Assembly: GCF_035989265.1 (NCBI RefSeq)
Contig: NZ_JAYKZX010000001.1
Coordinates: 372,001 to 436,000, forward strand
DNA length: 64,000 nt
Source of the DNA: Sphingobium sp. HWE2-09
GTDB lineage: Bacteria > Pseudomonadota > Alphaproteobacteria > Sphingomonadales > Sphingomonadaceae
Direction: 5' to 3'
In this document: in pieces, positions 54,547-63,887 of the stretch
Layout of the letters: the number at the start of each line of letters is the position of its first letter
Numbering within the stretch: position 1 is the first letter of the stretch
Notes under the pieces: generated by a model
The model's database searches: none
Told to the model about the DNA's origin: nothing
What the model saw: only the letters and a program-made list of their open reading frames with translations
Made by a program: the position numbers and the translations under genes

Positions 54547-56898
54547 ATGCAGGGTTCCAGTTCAACACATGCCACGACCTTGTCCGAGCTCAGCATCTCA
54601 GTTGATCCCTCCCTTAACCCGCTAATCTGTTTTTCCCACCTGCGATGGGATTTCGTCACGCAGCGGCCCCAGCATCTGATGCGCCGTTTTGCGACTGAAC
54701 GGCGGGTCTTTTTCTGGGAAGAGGCGATCTTGTGCGATCATCCTTTGCCCTATCTGGAATATCATCCCTTTCCGGCCGACAATGTCATCGCCCTGCGCCC
54801 GCGCGTGCCGCATTGGTGGGATGATGAGGCCAGGCAGACGGCTTTGCGCGAGCTGCTCGACACACTGGTCGCGACATCAGTCCCTAGCAAACCCATATTA
54901 TGGTTCTATACGCCAATGATGCTGGGTTTTGCCGGCCATGTGAAGGCGCATGCCATCATCTATGACTGTATGGACGAACTGTCCGCATTCCGCTTCGCCG
55001 ATCCGCAGCTGGTCGCACAGGAAGCCTCATTGATGAAGAGGGCTGATGTCGTCTTCACCGGCGGTTACAGCCTGTATGAAGCGAAACGGGGCAGTCACGC
55101 CGCCATCCATCCCTTCCCGTCGGCCGTCGATACGCTGCATTTTGCCGCTGCGCGCGGAAACGTTATCGAGCCAGCCGATCAGGCGAGCATCGCAGGCCCG
55201 CGCCTGGGCTTCTACGGCGTGATCGACGAACGTATCGACCTGGGACTGATAGGCGCCGTGGCGCGCGCCAGACCGGACTGGCACATCGTCATGATCGGCC
55301 CGGTCGTGAAGATCGATCCTGCCGACCTTCCCCGCCATCCCAATATCCATTGGCTGGGCAGTCGCGACTATGCCGACCTGCCCGCTTATCTGTCGGGCTG
55401 GAACGTTGCGCTAATGCCCTTTGCGATCAATGACGCAACCCGCTTCATCAGTCCGACCAAGACGCCGGAATATCTGGCCGCTGGGCGCCCCGTAGTGTCC
55501 ACGCCCATTGTCGATGTGCAGCGTCACTATGGCGCGGTCCAGGGCGTCGCAATCGCCGACGGAACTGACGCCTTTGTCGCCGCGTGCGAAGCCGCACTCG
55601 CACTCCCAGTTGACGGCGCTTGGCGAGACGAAACGGACGCGCTGCTCGCAACGACATCCTGGGACATGACCTTTGACGGCATGAAGGCGCAAATGGCAGC
55701 AGTCTCGGTCAAGCCCGCTGCGCCGACCCTGGTCGTCGCCAATGACTATGGTACTAGCCCTGCCGTTCACCCCGCCGCACGCCGGCCCGACTACGACGTC
55801 CTCGTCGTCGGTGCGGGCTTTGCAGGCGCGGTGCTGGCCGAGCGTCTTGCTGCCGGTTCGGGCAAGCGCGTGCTGGTGATCGACCGCCGTCCCCATGTCG
55901 CGGGCAATGCCTATGATCATCGAGATGCGGCGGGCATTCTGGTCCACCGCTACGGCCCGCACATCTTCCACACCAACAGCGACGATGTGTTCGCCTATTT
56001 GTCACGCTTTACCCAGTGGCGGCCCTATGAACATCGCGTGCTCGCCAGTGTGGGCGCAAAGCTGGTGCCGATGCCGATCAACCGCACGACGCTCAACAGC
56101 CTCTATAATCTGAACTTGCAGGACGAAGCCGCCGCTGCTGCCTTTCTCGCCGACCGTGCCGAACCGCGCGCATTGCACACGTCCGAAGACGTGGTCGTCG
56201 CCGCCATCGGGCAGGAACTTTATGAAACATTTTTCCGCGGCTACACCCACAAGCAGTGGGGCCTGGACCCATCGCAACTCGACAAGTCGGTAACTGCGCG
56301 CGTGCCGACCCGCACCAGCACCGACGACCGCTATTTCCTCGACAAGCATCAGACGATGCCGCTGCACGGCTATACCGCAATGTTCGAAGCGATGCTCGAC
56401 CATCCCAACATCACCGTCCAGACCGGGACCGATTATCGCGATGTCGATGTACGCGCCGCGCATACCGTCTTTACCGGGCCGGTCGATGAATACTTCAATC
56501 GCCGCTTTGGCCCCTTGCCCTATCGAAGCTTGCATTTCGAGCACCAGACCCGTGATTTTGCGACGTTCCAGCCCGTCGCCACGGTCAACTATCCCGACGA
56601 GCAGACACCCTATACCCGCATCACCGAATATAAGCACCTGACCGGGCAGCAGCATGCCCGCACCAGCATAACCTATGAATATCCACAGGATGAAGGTGAC
56701 CCCTATTATCCTATTCCCCGTGACGAGAACCAGGCTCTATATCGACGTTACAAGGCGCTGGCCGATGCGTTGCCAGACGTCAGCTTCGTCGGCCGCCTTG
56801 CAACCTACAAATATTATAATATGGACCAGGTCGTGGGCCAAGCGCTCGCCACTTATCGCCGGCTGGCTATAAAGCTGGGCCAGGAGTCGGTCGCTTGA
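54547..56898 (+). CDS. glf: Glycosyltransferase fused to UDP-galactopyranose mutase
   Basis: 783 residues from ATG 54547 with AAGGGG upstream. Residues 1-395 are a GT4-type transferase (FSHLRWDFVTQRPQHLMRRF, RLGFYGVIDERIDLGLIGAV, FISPTKTPEYLAAGRPVVST). From about 414 a full-length UDP-galactopyranose mutase follows: FAD loop VLVVGAGFAGAVLAERLA, RPHVAGNAYDHRDAAGILVH, YGPHIFHTN, HKQWGLDPSQL, HLTGQQHARTSITYEYPQDE, and TYKYYNMDQVVGQAL. The mutase makes UDP-galactofuranose, so the attached transferase probably uses it or its direct product. A Pro/Ala-rich linker joins the parts. Overlaps the next gene by TTGA. Confidence 0.9.
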   Translation: MQGSSSTHATTLSELSISVDPSLNPLICFSHLRWDFVTQRPQHLMRRFATERRVFFWEEAILCDHPLPYLEYHPFPADNVIALRPRVPHWWDDEARQTALRELLDTLVATSVPSKPILWFYTPMMLGFAGHVKAHAIIYDCMDELSAFRFADPQLVAQEASLMKRADVVFTGGYSLYEAKRGSHAAIHPFPSAVDTLHFAAARGNVIEPADQASIAGPRLGFYGVIDERIDLGLIGAVARARPDWHIVMIGPVVKIDPADLPRHPNIHWLGSRDYADLPAYLSGWNVALMPFAINDATRFISPTKTPEYLAAGRPVVSTPIVDVQRHYGAVQGVAIADGTDAFVAACEAALALPVDGAWRDETDALLATTSWDMTFDGMKAQMAAVSVKPAAPTLVVANDYGTSPAVHPAARRPDYDVLVVGAGFAGAVLAERLAAGSGKRVLVIDRRPHVAGNAYDHRDAAGILVHRYGPHIFHTNSDDVFAYLSRFTQWRPYEHRVLASVGAKLVPMPINRTTLNSLYNLNLQDEAAAAAFLADRAEPRALHTSEDVVVAAIGQELYETFFRGYTHKQWGLDPSQLDKSVTARVPTRTSTDDRYFLDKHQTMPLHGYTAMFEAMLDHPNITVQTGTDYRDVDVRAAHTVFTGPVDEYFNRRFGPLPYRSLHFEHQTRDFATFQPVATVNYPDEQTPYTRITEYKHLTGQQHARTSITYEYPQDEGDPYYPIPRDENQALYRRYKALADALPDVSFVGRLATYKYYNMDQVVGQALATYRRLAIKLGQESVA

Positions 56899-58982
56899 GC
56901 AGCGGCAGGAGGCGTATCTGCCTGGTGACCGAAAGCCCCGATCCGTCAGGCGTCGGCGAACATATGATGACGCTGGCACAGGGATTGGCCGCCGATAACG
57001 ATGTGACGATCGGGGCGCCGCGCGCCACCCGACTGATCGAGCGCGCCCGGGCGGCGGGTTTTTCGGTGAAAGCGGTTGATGCCTCGAACCCGGCCGATCT
57101 TGACCGCTGGTTCGCGCGCAGTCAGCCCGATATCGTCCATGTCCATGCGGGCATCGGATGGGAAGGACATGTCACGGCGCGCGCGGCGAAGGGCCGGGCC
57201 AGCGGCGTTATCCGTACCGAACATCTGCCCTATCTGCTGACGGATGAAGCCCAGCGCGCCGATCATGGCGAGGGGCTGACTGCCGTCGATCGCGTCATCT
57301 GCGTATCTGGCGCCGTCGCGCAAAGCTATATCGAAGCAGGCGTCGCGCAGCATCTGTTGGCAACGATCGCCAATGGCGTGCGCTATCGCGCGCCGTCGCG
57401 CGATCGGGCCACCCTGCGTGGCGAATGGCGGCTGGATGACGCGTCGGTCCTGCTGATGGCAGCACGGTTCGCGCCGCAGAAGGACCATGCACTGCTGCTC
57501 CAGGCGCTGCCGACCATTCTTGCCGCACATCCGGACTGCATCGTCCTGCTCGCTGGCGAGGGGCCGTTGCTATGGACTGTCGCTAGGCAGATCGCCGCGC
57601 TGGGCCTGGCCGGATCGGTGCGGATGTTGGGCAGCCGCCAGGATATGCCCGATCTGATGGCCGCGGCCGACCTGTTGCTGCTTCCTTCACGCTTCGAAGG
57701 GCTTTCGCTGGTCGCGCTCGAAGCGATGGCGGCGGGGCTGCCCGTCGTCGCCACCGACGCGCCGGGTAACGCCGAACTGCTGGAAGATGGGGTGAGCGGC
57801 TGGCTTGCGCCTGCTGGGGATGCTCTGGCTTATGCTGCACTCGTGATCGATGCCCTGTCCGATCGCGAACGGCTTGGCCAGGTAGCTAGCGCTGCGCGCG
57901 ATCGACAAGCGAACCGCTTCGACGCCGACCGCATGATCGCACAGACTGCCGCCCTTTATGAAAGCCCGTGCGACGCGCGTAGACCGCAAGGAAACCGAAT
58001 GACCCGGATAGGCTTTATCGGCGCGGGCGGCATCGCCCATCGCCATTTCGGCGTACTCGAACAGTTTGACGATGTGTCGATCGTCGCCGTCACCGATGTC
58101 GATGCCGCACGCGCTGGCGATGCGGCCGCACGCTTTGGCGCGCGTGCGTTTACCGACATGGAGGACATGTTACGCACAGTGGAACTGGACGCGCTCTATA
58201 TCTGCGTGCCGCCCTTCGCCCATGGCGCGCCAGAACGTGCGGCGATCGCCCATGGCATCCCCTTTTTCGTCGAAAAGCCTGTCGCGCTCGACATCGATAC
58301 GGCCGACGAGATCGCGGCCCGCGTCGATGCCGCGGGGTTGATCACGGCGGTCGGCTATCATTGGCGCTATCTCGATACCGTGGACGAAGTGCGCGGTCTG
58401 CTCGCGCATAATCCAGCGCGGCTGATGTCGGGCTACTGGCTCGATTCCACGCCGCCGCCGATCTGGTGGTGGCATGAGGACCAGTCGGGCGGGCAGATGG
58501 TCGAACAGACTACCCACTTGCTTGATCTCGCGCGTTATCTTTCGGGGAATGTGGTGCGCGCCTATGGCTTAAACGGACATACGCCACGCGACGCCTTCCC
58601 CGGCCTTGATGTGCCGACGGTCAGCAGCGCCAGCCTGTTGTTCGCCAATGGTGCAGTCGCAAATTTCGCTTCGACCTGCTTGCTCGGATGGAGCCATCGC
58701 GTCGGGCTGCATCTGTTCGGCGACAATCTTGCGATCGAGATCACCGACCGCGACCTGATGGTCGACGTCGGACGCGGTCGTCCGGTGCGCGGCGCGCATG
58801 GCGACCCGGTATGGGCGGAGGATCGCGACTTCATCGACGCGGTGCAGGGCAAGGAAAATCATATTCGTTGCCCCTATGCCGATGCGGTCGAAACGCATCG
58901 GCTGGCGCTCGCCGTCGTAGAATCCGCGCGCTCGGGCGTTGCCGTCTCCATCGCACCTGCACGGGAGCCGGCGCATGTCTGA
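56895..58982 (+). CDS. Glycosyltransferase fused to Gfo/Idh/MocA oxidoreductase
   Basis: 695 residues from TTG 56895 overlapping the mutase stop. Residues 1-360 are a GT4 transferase (LVTESPDPSGVGEHMMTLAQ, IVHVHAGIGWEGHVTARAA, MAARFAPQKDHALLLQALP, LLPSRFEGLSLVALEAMAAG). From Met369 a Gfo/Idh/MocA enzyme starts: MTRIGFIGAGGIAHRHFGVL, ICVPPFAHGAPERAAIAHGI, FFVEKPVALD (Lys of the EKP motif), GGQMVEQTTHLLDLARYL. The second domain is preceded by AAGGAAA and could also be made separately from ATG 57999. It probably oxidises or epimerises a sugar that the cluster transfers. Confidence 0.88.
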   Translation: MSSGRRRICLVTESPDPSGVGEHMMTLAQGLAADNDVTIGAPRATRLIERARAAGFSVKAVDASNPADLDRWFARSQPDIVHVHAGIGWEGHVTARAAKGRASGVIRTEHLPYLLTDEAQRADHGEGLTAVDRVICVSGAVAQSYIEAGVAQHLLATIANGVRYRAPSRDRATLRGEWRLDDASVLLMAARFAPQKDHALLLQALPTILAAHPDCIVLLAGEGPLLWTVARQIAALGLAGSVRMLGSRQDMPDLMAAADLLLLPSRFEGLSLVALEAMAAGLPVVATDAPGNAELLEDGVSGWLAPAGDALAYAALVIDALSDRERLGQVASAARDRQANRFDADRMIAQTAALYESPCDARRPQGNRMTRIGFIGAGGIAHRHFGVLEQFDDVSIVAVTDVDAARAGDAAARFGARAFTDMEDMLRTVELDALYICVPPFAHGAPERAAIAHGIPFFVEKPVALDIDTADEIAARVDAAGLITAVGYHWRYLDTVDEVRGLLAHNPARLMSGYWLDSTPPPIWWWHEDQSGGQMVEQTTHLLDLARYLSGNVVRAYGLNGHTPRDAFPGLDVPTVSSASLLFANGAVANFASTCLLGWSHRVGLHLFGDNLAIEITDRDLMVDVGRGRPVRGAHGDPVWAEDRDFIDAVQGKENHIRCPYADAVETHRLALAVVESARSGVAVSIAPAREPAHV

Positions 58983-60075
58983 ATGGCGCCATATCCGATC
59001 GCTCGGCGTCGAATGTCCCAACCAAGCCTATCTCCATGGCTATGACGAAGGGCCACCGGAGCCGGGGCGCGTTCGTCTCGAAACGCTTTACACCGGTTTT
59101 TCCGCCGGCACCGAGTTGACCTTCGTCAAGAACAGCAATCCCTATCTTCATGCGCGATGGGACGCAGGGCGCGGCGTGTTCGTACAGGGCGAACCGCAGC
59201 AGCATTATCCGGTGCCGTTCCTGGGCTATATGGAAAGTGCCCGCGTCATCGAAAGCGGTGTCGATGACTATATACCGGGCGACGTCGTCGGTACGGTCTA
59301 TGGCCACAAGACCGGCCATACTGCAGACCCGTTCCACGATGTGCTCACCAAGCTGCCTCCCGGTATCGATCCGATCCTGGGCATCTATGTGGGGCAGATG
59401 GGGCCTATCGCCGCCAACGGCATCCTGCATGCCGATTCTGAATTGCTCGGCCCTCATGCGGCCAGGTTCGGTGCGGGCCTAGCCGGGCGGCCGGTGCTAG
59501 TGATGGGCGCAGGGATCGTTGGTTTGTTCGTTGCCCTGTTTGCGCAAGCTGCAGGCGCGAGTGAAGTCTTGATCGCCGATCCCTCCGAATTTCGGCGTCT
59601 GCGCGCCGCTTGCCTTGGCCTGACGCCCATGACCCAGGACCAGGCCTGGAACCACGCCAAGGCGCGCTGGTTGCATGGCGGAGACGATCGTGGTGCCGAT
59701 GTCGTGTTTCAGACCCGCGCCGATAGCGCATCGCTGCACGCGGCGATGCAAGCGCTGCGCCCGCAGGGCACGGTGATCGACCTCGCCTTCTACCAGGGCG
59801 GAGCGGATCGATTACGCTTGGGTGAGGAGTTTCATCATAACGGCCTCAACCTGCGCTGTGCGCAGATCGGCCGCGTGCCGCGCGGCATGGCCTTTGCCTG
59901 GGACAAGCGGAGGCTGGCGGCCGAGACGATCAAGTTGCTTGCCGCGCGTGGGGATGAGATCAAGGCGCAGCTCATCACCCATGTCGTGCCGATCGAGGAC
60001 GCCCCCGTTTTCCTTCGCCATCTCATCGTGCAACGTCCCGAATTCCTCCAGATCGTCTTCAAAGTGGTCGATTGA
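58975..60075 (+). CDS. Medium-chain dehydrogenase/reductase family protein
   Basis: 366 residues from ATG 58975, overlapping the previous gene by 8 bp. GroES-like N-terminal part (YTGFSAGTELTFVKNSNPYL, VPFLGYMESARVIESGVDDY, PGDVVGTVYGHKTGH) and Rossmann domain (GRPVLVMGAGIVGLFVALFA, VLIADPSEFRRLRAACLGL). The catalytic zinc ligand pattern of alcohol dehydrogenases is not evident. Placed between two glycosyltransferase fusions, it probably acts on a sugar or on an aglycone linked to it. Confidence 0.82.
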   Translation: MSEWRHIRSLGVECPNQAYLHGYDEGPPEPGRVRLETLYTGFSAGTELTFVKNSNPYLHARWDAGRGVFVQGEPQQHYPVPFLGYMESARVIESGVDDYIPGDVVGTVYGHKTGHTADPFHDVLTKLPPGIDPILGIYVGQMGPIAANGILHADSELLGPHAARFGAGLAGRPVLVMGAGIVGLFVALFAQAAGASEVLIADPSEFRRLRAACLGLTPMTQDQAWNHAKARWLHGGDDRGADVVFQTRADSASLHAAMQALRPQGTVIDLAFYQGGADRLRLGEEFHHNGLNLRCAQIGRVPRGMAFAWDKRRLAAETIKLLAARGDEIKAQLITHVVPIEDAPVFLRHLIVQRPEFLQIVFKVVD

Positions 60076-62294
60076 GCGTGGTCATCGACCGACCTGTCCG
60101 CATCCTTTTCGTCTTCGCTTGGCTGGTCGTCGGCGGGGAGGAGACCGAGGTGCGCTTGTTGGCGCAGGCGCTCGATCGGCGGCGCTACGCGATCGACGTC
60201 GTCGCTTGTTTTCGTAAGCCCGGCATGCCAGAACAAACCCATCGCCAGCTCGAAGCGATAGGGGTGCCGGTCGATCGTACGCCCTATCATCTCTCCTTCG
60301 ATGAAACCGTCGCCTATCTTGCCGGCCTGATCCCCGCCTATGACATCGTCATATCATGCCAGAATGTCGCCGACATCTATCCCGCGCTGGAACGGCTACA
60401 CCTGCGCCCGCCGCTGATCGAGCATGGTGGGCTAGTGTCCGAAGCGCTTGCCGGGCCGAAGCATCTGACCACCCGCTATGTCGGCGTATGTACCTCGATC
60501 CGCGACGCTGCCGCGACAAGGATGCCGGGTCGCGAGGCCGATGCGCTCATGATCCCGTCGATGGTCGACACCGCCGCCTTCGATCTTGCGTTACGCACGC
60601 CGACCCGCGCTGCGCTAGGCATTGCCGACGGAGCGCCGTTGATCGGCTGGCTCGGCCGGCTCGACCCCAAGAAGCGGGTCGAGGATTTCATCGTCGCCGC
60701 CGCAATGGTGCATCGCAAACGACCCGACGCGCGCTTCCTCGTGATTGGCGGGCCTGACGCGTTTCTGCCGAATTACGCCACTTCGCTGGGTGCGCAGGCG
60801 AGCGCTCTCGGACTTGATGGCGTGCTGACGTTTTTAGGCGACCGCGCCGACGTGCCGGCCCTGTTGTCGGCGCTCGACGTCTTCGTCTGGCTCTCGCGGG
60901 GCGAGGGTATGCCCCATGTCATCGCCGAAGCAGGTGCTGCGCGCCTGGCCGTCGTCGCCACCGCCGACAATGGCAGCATGGAGCAGATCGAGCATGGGCA
61001 TAGCGGCATTTTCGTACCGCATGAAGACCCGGTTGCCGTCGCCGCCGCCATCGGCCGATTGATCGGCGATCCGGCGCTCCGCCATCGTCTGGGCGCGGCG
61101 CTCAGGACCAAAGTCGATGCCGATTATGCGGTGGAAGTGGTAGCGCTGCAATGGACCGCTCTGTTCGACACGCTGGCGGTGCGCGAACCGCTGCCAGCGC
61201 CCGCGCTGTTTCACAGCTTCCTTATGGGCGGATTTGAATGCTCCACCCATCGCCGCGCCCATGACCGCAAACGCATTGATGTCATCGCCGCCACGCGCCA
61301 CGATGCGCTGGCGGAACAGGATTACCGGCTCCTTCAGGACTGTGGGATCAAGACCGTCCGCGATGGCCTGCGCTGGCATCTGATCGAGGCTGAGCCTGGT
61401 ATTTTCGACTGGTCGAGCCTGTCTTTGCAACTGACGGCTGCGCAGGCGAGCGGAACACAGGTCATCTGGGATTTACTCCATTATGGCTGGCCTGACGATA
61501 TTGATGTATGGACGCCCGCCTTCGTCACGCGCTTCGCCGCCTTCGCCGCCGCAGCCGCGCGTGTCGTGATGGCTTCGACGGTCGGCCAGCGTTTCTACAC
61601 ACCGGTGAACGAAATCTCGTTCTTGTCTTGGGGCGGCGGCGATGCGGCTTATCTCAATCCATTCGCCACAGCGCGGGGATACGAGCTTAAGGTCCAACTT
61701 GCGCGGGCATCCATCGCGGCAATGGATGCGATCCGCGCGGTTGATAGGACCGCGCGCTTCGTCCATCCCGAACCTGTGATCAATGTCGTCACCGATCCCG
61801 CCCGTCCTACCGATGCATCCCATGCGCAGGGTCATCGGCAGGCCCAGTTCCAGGCTTGGGATCTGATCGCTGGGCGGCTATGGCCGCAGATCGGTGGTAG
61901 ACCAGATCTCCTGGATATCATCGGCGTCAATTTCTATCACAATAATCAATGGATCCATGGTGGCCCGCCGATCGATGGCGCGCATGCGCTCTACAAGCCG
62001 TTCCACCGGATTCTGGCAGAAACATACGCTCGTTACGGCCGCCCGATCTTCATCGCCGAGACCGGCATAGAGGGCGATCCGCGCCCGACTTGGTTCGCAC
62101 ATATAATGGATGAAGTCCGCCTCGCTCGATCGCTTGGTATTCCGGTGGAGGGTATCTGCTTGTACCCGATCCTTGACCACCCGGGCTGGGACGATGACCG
62201 CCCATGTCCTAACGGCTTGATAGCCGATGACAGACGTCTTTATGCTCCTCTCGCCCTGGCGATGCGTGCCTTGGGGACCACCATCACCAAATAA
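60072..62294 (+). CDS. Glycosyltransferase fused to a clan GH-A glycosidase-like domain
   Basis: 740 residues from TTG 60072 overlapping the previous stop (GTG 60078 is an alternative). Residues 1-370 are a GT4 transferase (FAWLVVGGEETEVRLLAQAL, LIGWLGRLDPKKRVEDFIVA, FVWLSRGEGMPHVIAEAGAA). From about 376 a TIM-barrel glycosidase-like domain follows (FLMGGFECSTHRRAHDRKRI, DGLRWHLIEAEPGIFDWSSL, IWDLLHYGWPDDIDVWTP). The acid/base candidate is Glu514 (YTPVNEISF) and the nucleophile candidate Glu663 (FIAETGIEGD), as in GH1-like enzymes. Without a signal peptide it would be cytoplasmic, so trimming or transglycosylation of the product is possible. Confidence 0.85.
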   Translation: MSVVIDRPVRILFVFAWLVVGGEETEVRLLAQALDRRRYAIDVVACFRKPGMPEQTHRQLEAIGVPVDRTPYHLSFDETVAYLAGLIPAYDIVISCQNVADIYPALERLHLRPPLIEHGGLVSEALAGPKHLTTRYVGVCTSIRDAAATRMPGREADALMIPSMVDTAAFDLALRTPTRAALGIADGAPLIGWLGRLDPKKRVEDFIVAAAMVHRKRPDARFLVIGGPDAFLPNYATSLGAQASALGLDGVLTFLGDRADVPALLSALDVFVWLSRGEGMPHVIAEAGAARLAVVATADNGSMEQIEHGHSGIFVPHEDPVAVAAAIGRLIGDPALRHRLGAALRTKVDADYAVEVVALQWTALFDTLAVREPLPAPALFHSFLMGGFECSTHRRAHDRKRIDVIAATRHDALAEQDYRLLQDCGIKTVRDGLRWHLIEAEPGIFDWSSLSLQLTAAQASGTQVIWDLLHYGWPDDIDVWTPAFVTRFAAFAAAAARVVMASTVGQRFYTPVNEISFLSWGGGDAAYLNPFATARGYELKVQLARASIAAMDAIRAVDRTARFVHPEPVINVVTDPARPTDASHAQGHRQAQFQAWDLIAGRLWPQIGGRPDLLDIIGVNFYHNNQWIHGGPPIDGAHALYKPFHRILAETYARYGRPIFIAETGIEGDPRPTWFAHIMDEVRLARSLGIPVEGICLYPILDHPGWDDDRPCPNGLIADDRRLYAPLALAMRALGTTITK

Positions 62295-62630
62295 TGACTG
62301 TAGGATTGTGCAGAATGTGGGGCTGAGCAAAGTGCAGCCAGCCTCTCAGATCGACCTTTCGGTGTCAGGATCACGACGGCAACTGCGTAGGTACAACGTT
62401 CGCGGCCAATCCCAAGGGAGGCTTGGCATCCGCGGGGCGTTTCTCCTTTGCATGCCCGCAGCTGTCCAATGCGAGTGAGCCCCATCCATTTACATGGCGA
62501 ATAGCCCCTAGATTTCTGGATGCTTTGGGTCCTAATTTTTAGGACGGCGCATTGTTGAAGTCACATCTTTTATATTAAGGTGCCGTAGCTTACATCCACG
62601 CCTTGACCGGCCGCGACAGCGACCATTCAA
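62295..62630. other. Intergenic stretch after the glycan cluster
   Basis: No supported gene and no clear hairpin terminator in these 336 bp. Transcripts converge here (cluster from the left, TIGR02588 gene from the right). Confidence 0.35.
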
Positions 62631-63032
62631 TTATGGATCCTGAAATCCGGTCGCACGGGCCGACAGCGCATAGCGTCGGGGATCATGGCTGAATAACAGG
62701 GCACCGCCTGCACCGCCATGTCCCGGCACATAGTCGATCGTCGCCTGGCTACGCTCTATAATCTTCTCTCCGCGTGCCACGGTGCCTTCGACAGTCAGAG
62801 CGGCTGCCGTGCCATCGGCGCGGTTGATTGCCTCGAATGCCACCATGTACCCCGATGCCGATTGCCGGATCGCGCCGAGCTTGATTTCTATCGATGGAGG
62901 CTCAGACTCCCGCTCGCGTAAAGCCTCGCGACCGATAACGAAGACAAGTGCAACTATCAAGGCAAGGCCGATCGCCGCTGCCACCCATTCGAGCATAGGC
63001 GTCTCGCTTTGTTCGACCTTGCGCGTCATCAT
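62631..63032 (-). CDS. TIGR02588 family protein
   Basis: 133 residues. One N-terminal membrane helix (MLEWVAAAIGLALIVALVFV) followed by a periplasmic beta-rich domain (GYMVAFEAINRADGTAAALT, IDYVPGHGGAGGALLFSHDP). The TIGR02587/TIGR02588 families are known as neighbouring pairs of unknown function, and the partner lies 6 bp upstream here. Confidence 0.8.
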   Translation of the reverse strand: MMTRKVEQSETPMLEWVAAAIGLALIVALVFVIGREALRERESEPPSIEIKLGAIRQSASGYMVAFEAINRADGTAAALTVEGTVARGEKIIERSQATIDYVPGHGGAGGALLFSHDPRRYALSARATGFQDP

Positions 63033-63038
63033 GTCCTC

Positions 63039-63887
63039 CTAGACGACAAGCCGGGCGATGGCGGCGCCGACCGCCGCTGGGAAGCCAAGCACGACCATGC
63101 TTCCTGCCATCGCTTCCAGGCTTGCGCCATCGATGCTGCCGAATGTCCAGAGTATATAGAGGCTGACTATCGCAGCAATACCGTATCCGGGGACGGTGAA
63201 GGCGAGAAACAGCCGTCCGCTGCGATAGCCCTCTGGCTGTTCCTTCTGTCCAGCGAGTCCGACCGCGTAAACGAGCGCATGCAGCACCAAAATCGACGCT
63301 GCCAGCAAGACCAGGCTGTGCCACGGACTCATCTTGAAACCGATTAACCTGATCTCTTCGGTCGGCGCCATGTTGAACGCCAGGAAAAGCGCGCCAGCAA
63401 GCATCAGGAACAACTGCCCGCCATAGCCGTCGGCGCGAGCTTCCTGATCTTCGTCATCCTCGTTTTGGCCAGTGCTCAGTTGCTTGCGCGCCAAAATCGC
63501 ACCGAAGCTCGCCGGTACAGACTGGACGGCAACCATCCCTGCCAGTTCGTTGATCGGCGTGTCCAGCCCAACCAGTCCGAACAGGCCAAGCACGGCGGCA
63601 GCGGCGATGATGCCAACCGCATATGCGGCCAAAGCATCGAGCAAGTCCTCGGGCAAGCTATGGGTGCGCTCAAACCCGCCAAAGCGCGAGAGGGCGATCA
63701 GAATGCAGAAATTAAGCAGCAGAAACAACAGAAGACGCAGAGGATGGGTCGTGACGCCAAGCGACCACATTTCCATTGTCATGAGCAGAGGAAGGCCAAA
63801 GATGACCGCACCGCCAAACGCACGCGCGATGCCGACAGCATATGCTCTATTGCCCGAATCCGCCCACATATGTCCCTGTTCTTTCAT
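63039..63887 (-). CDS. TIGR02587 family membrane protein
   Basis: 282 residues with seven or eight hydrophobic segments (AFGGAVIFGLPLLMTMEMWS, LLLFLLLNFCILIALSRFGG, AYAVGIIAAAAVLGLFGLVG, LFLMLAGALFLAFNMAPTEE, LVLLAASILVLHALVYAVGL). The APTEEIRLIG motif between helices is characteristic. Paired with TIGR02588; function unknown. Its ATG overlaps the stop of an upstream frame (ATGA). Confidence 0.82.
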   Translation of the reverse strand: MKEQGHMWADSGNRAYAVGIARAFGGAVIFGLPLLMTMEMWSLGVTTHPLRLLLFLLLNFCILIALSRFGGFERTHSLPEDLLDALAAYAVGIIAAAAVLGLFGLVGLDTPINELAGMVAVQSVPASFGAILARKQLSTGQNEDDEDQEARADGYGGQLFLMLAGALFLAFNMAPTEEIRLIGFKMSPWHSLVLLAASILVLHALVYAVGLAGQKEQPEGYRSGRLFLAFTVPGYGIAAIVSLYILWTFGSIDGASLEAMAGSMVVLGFPAAVGAAIARLVV

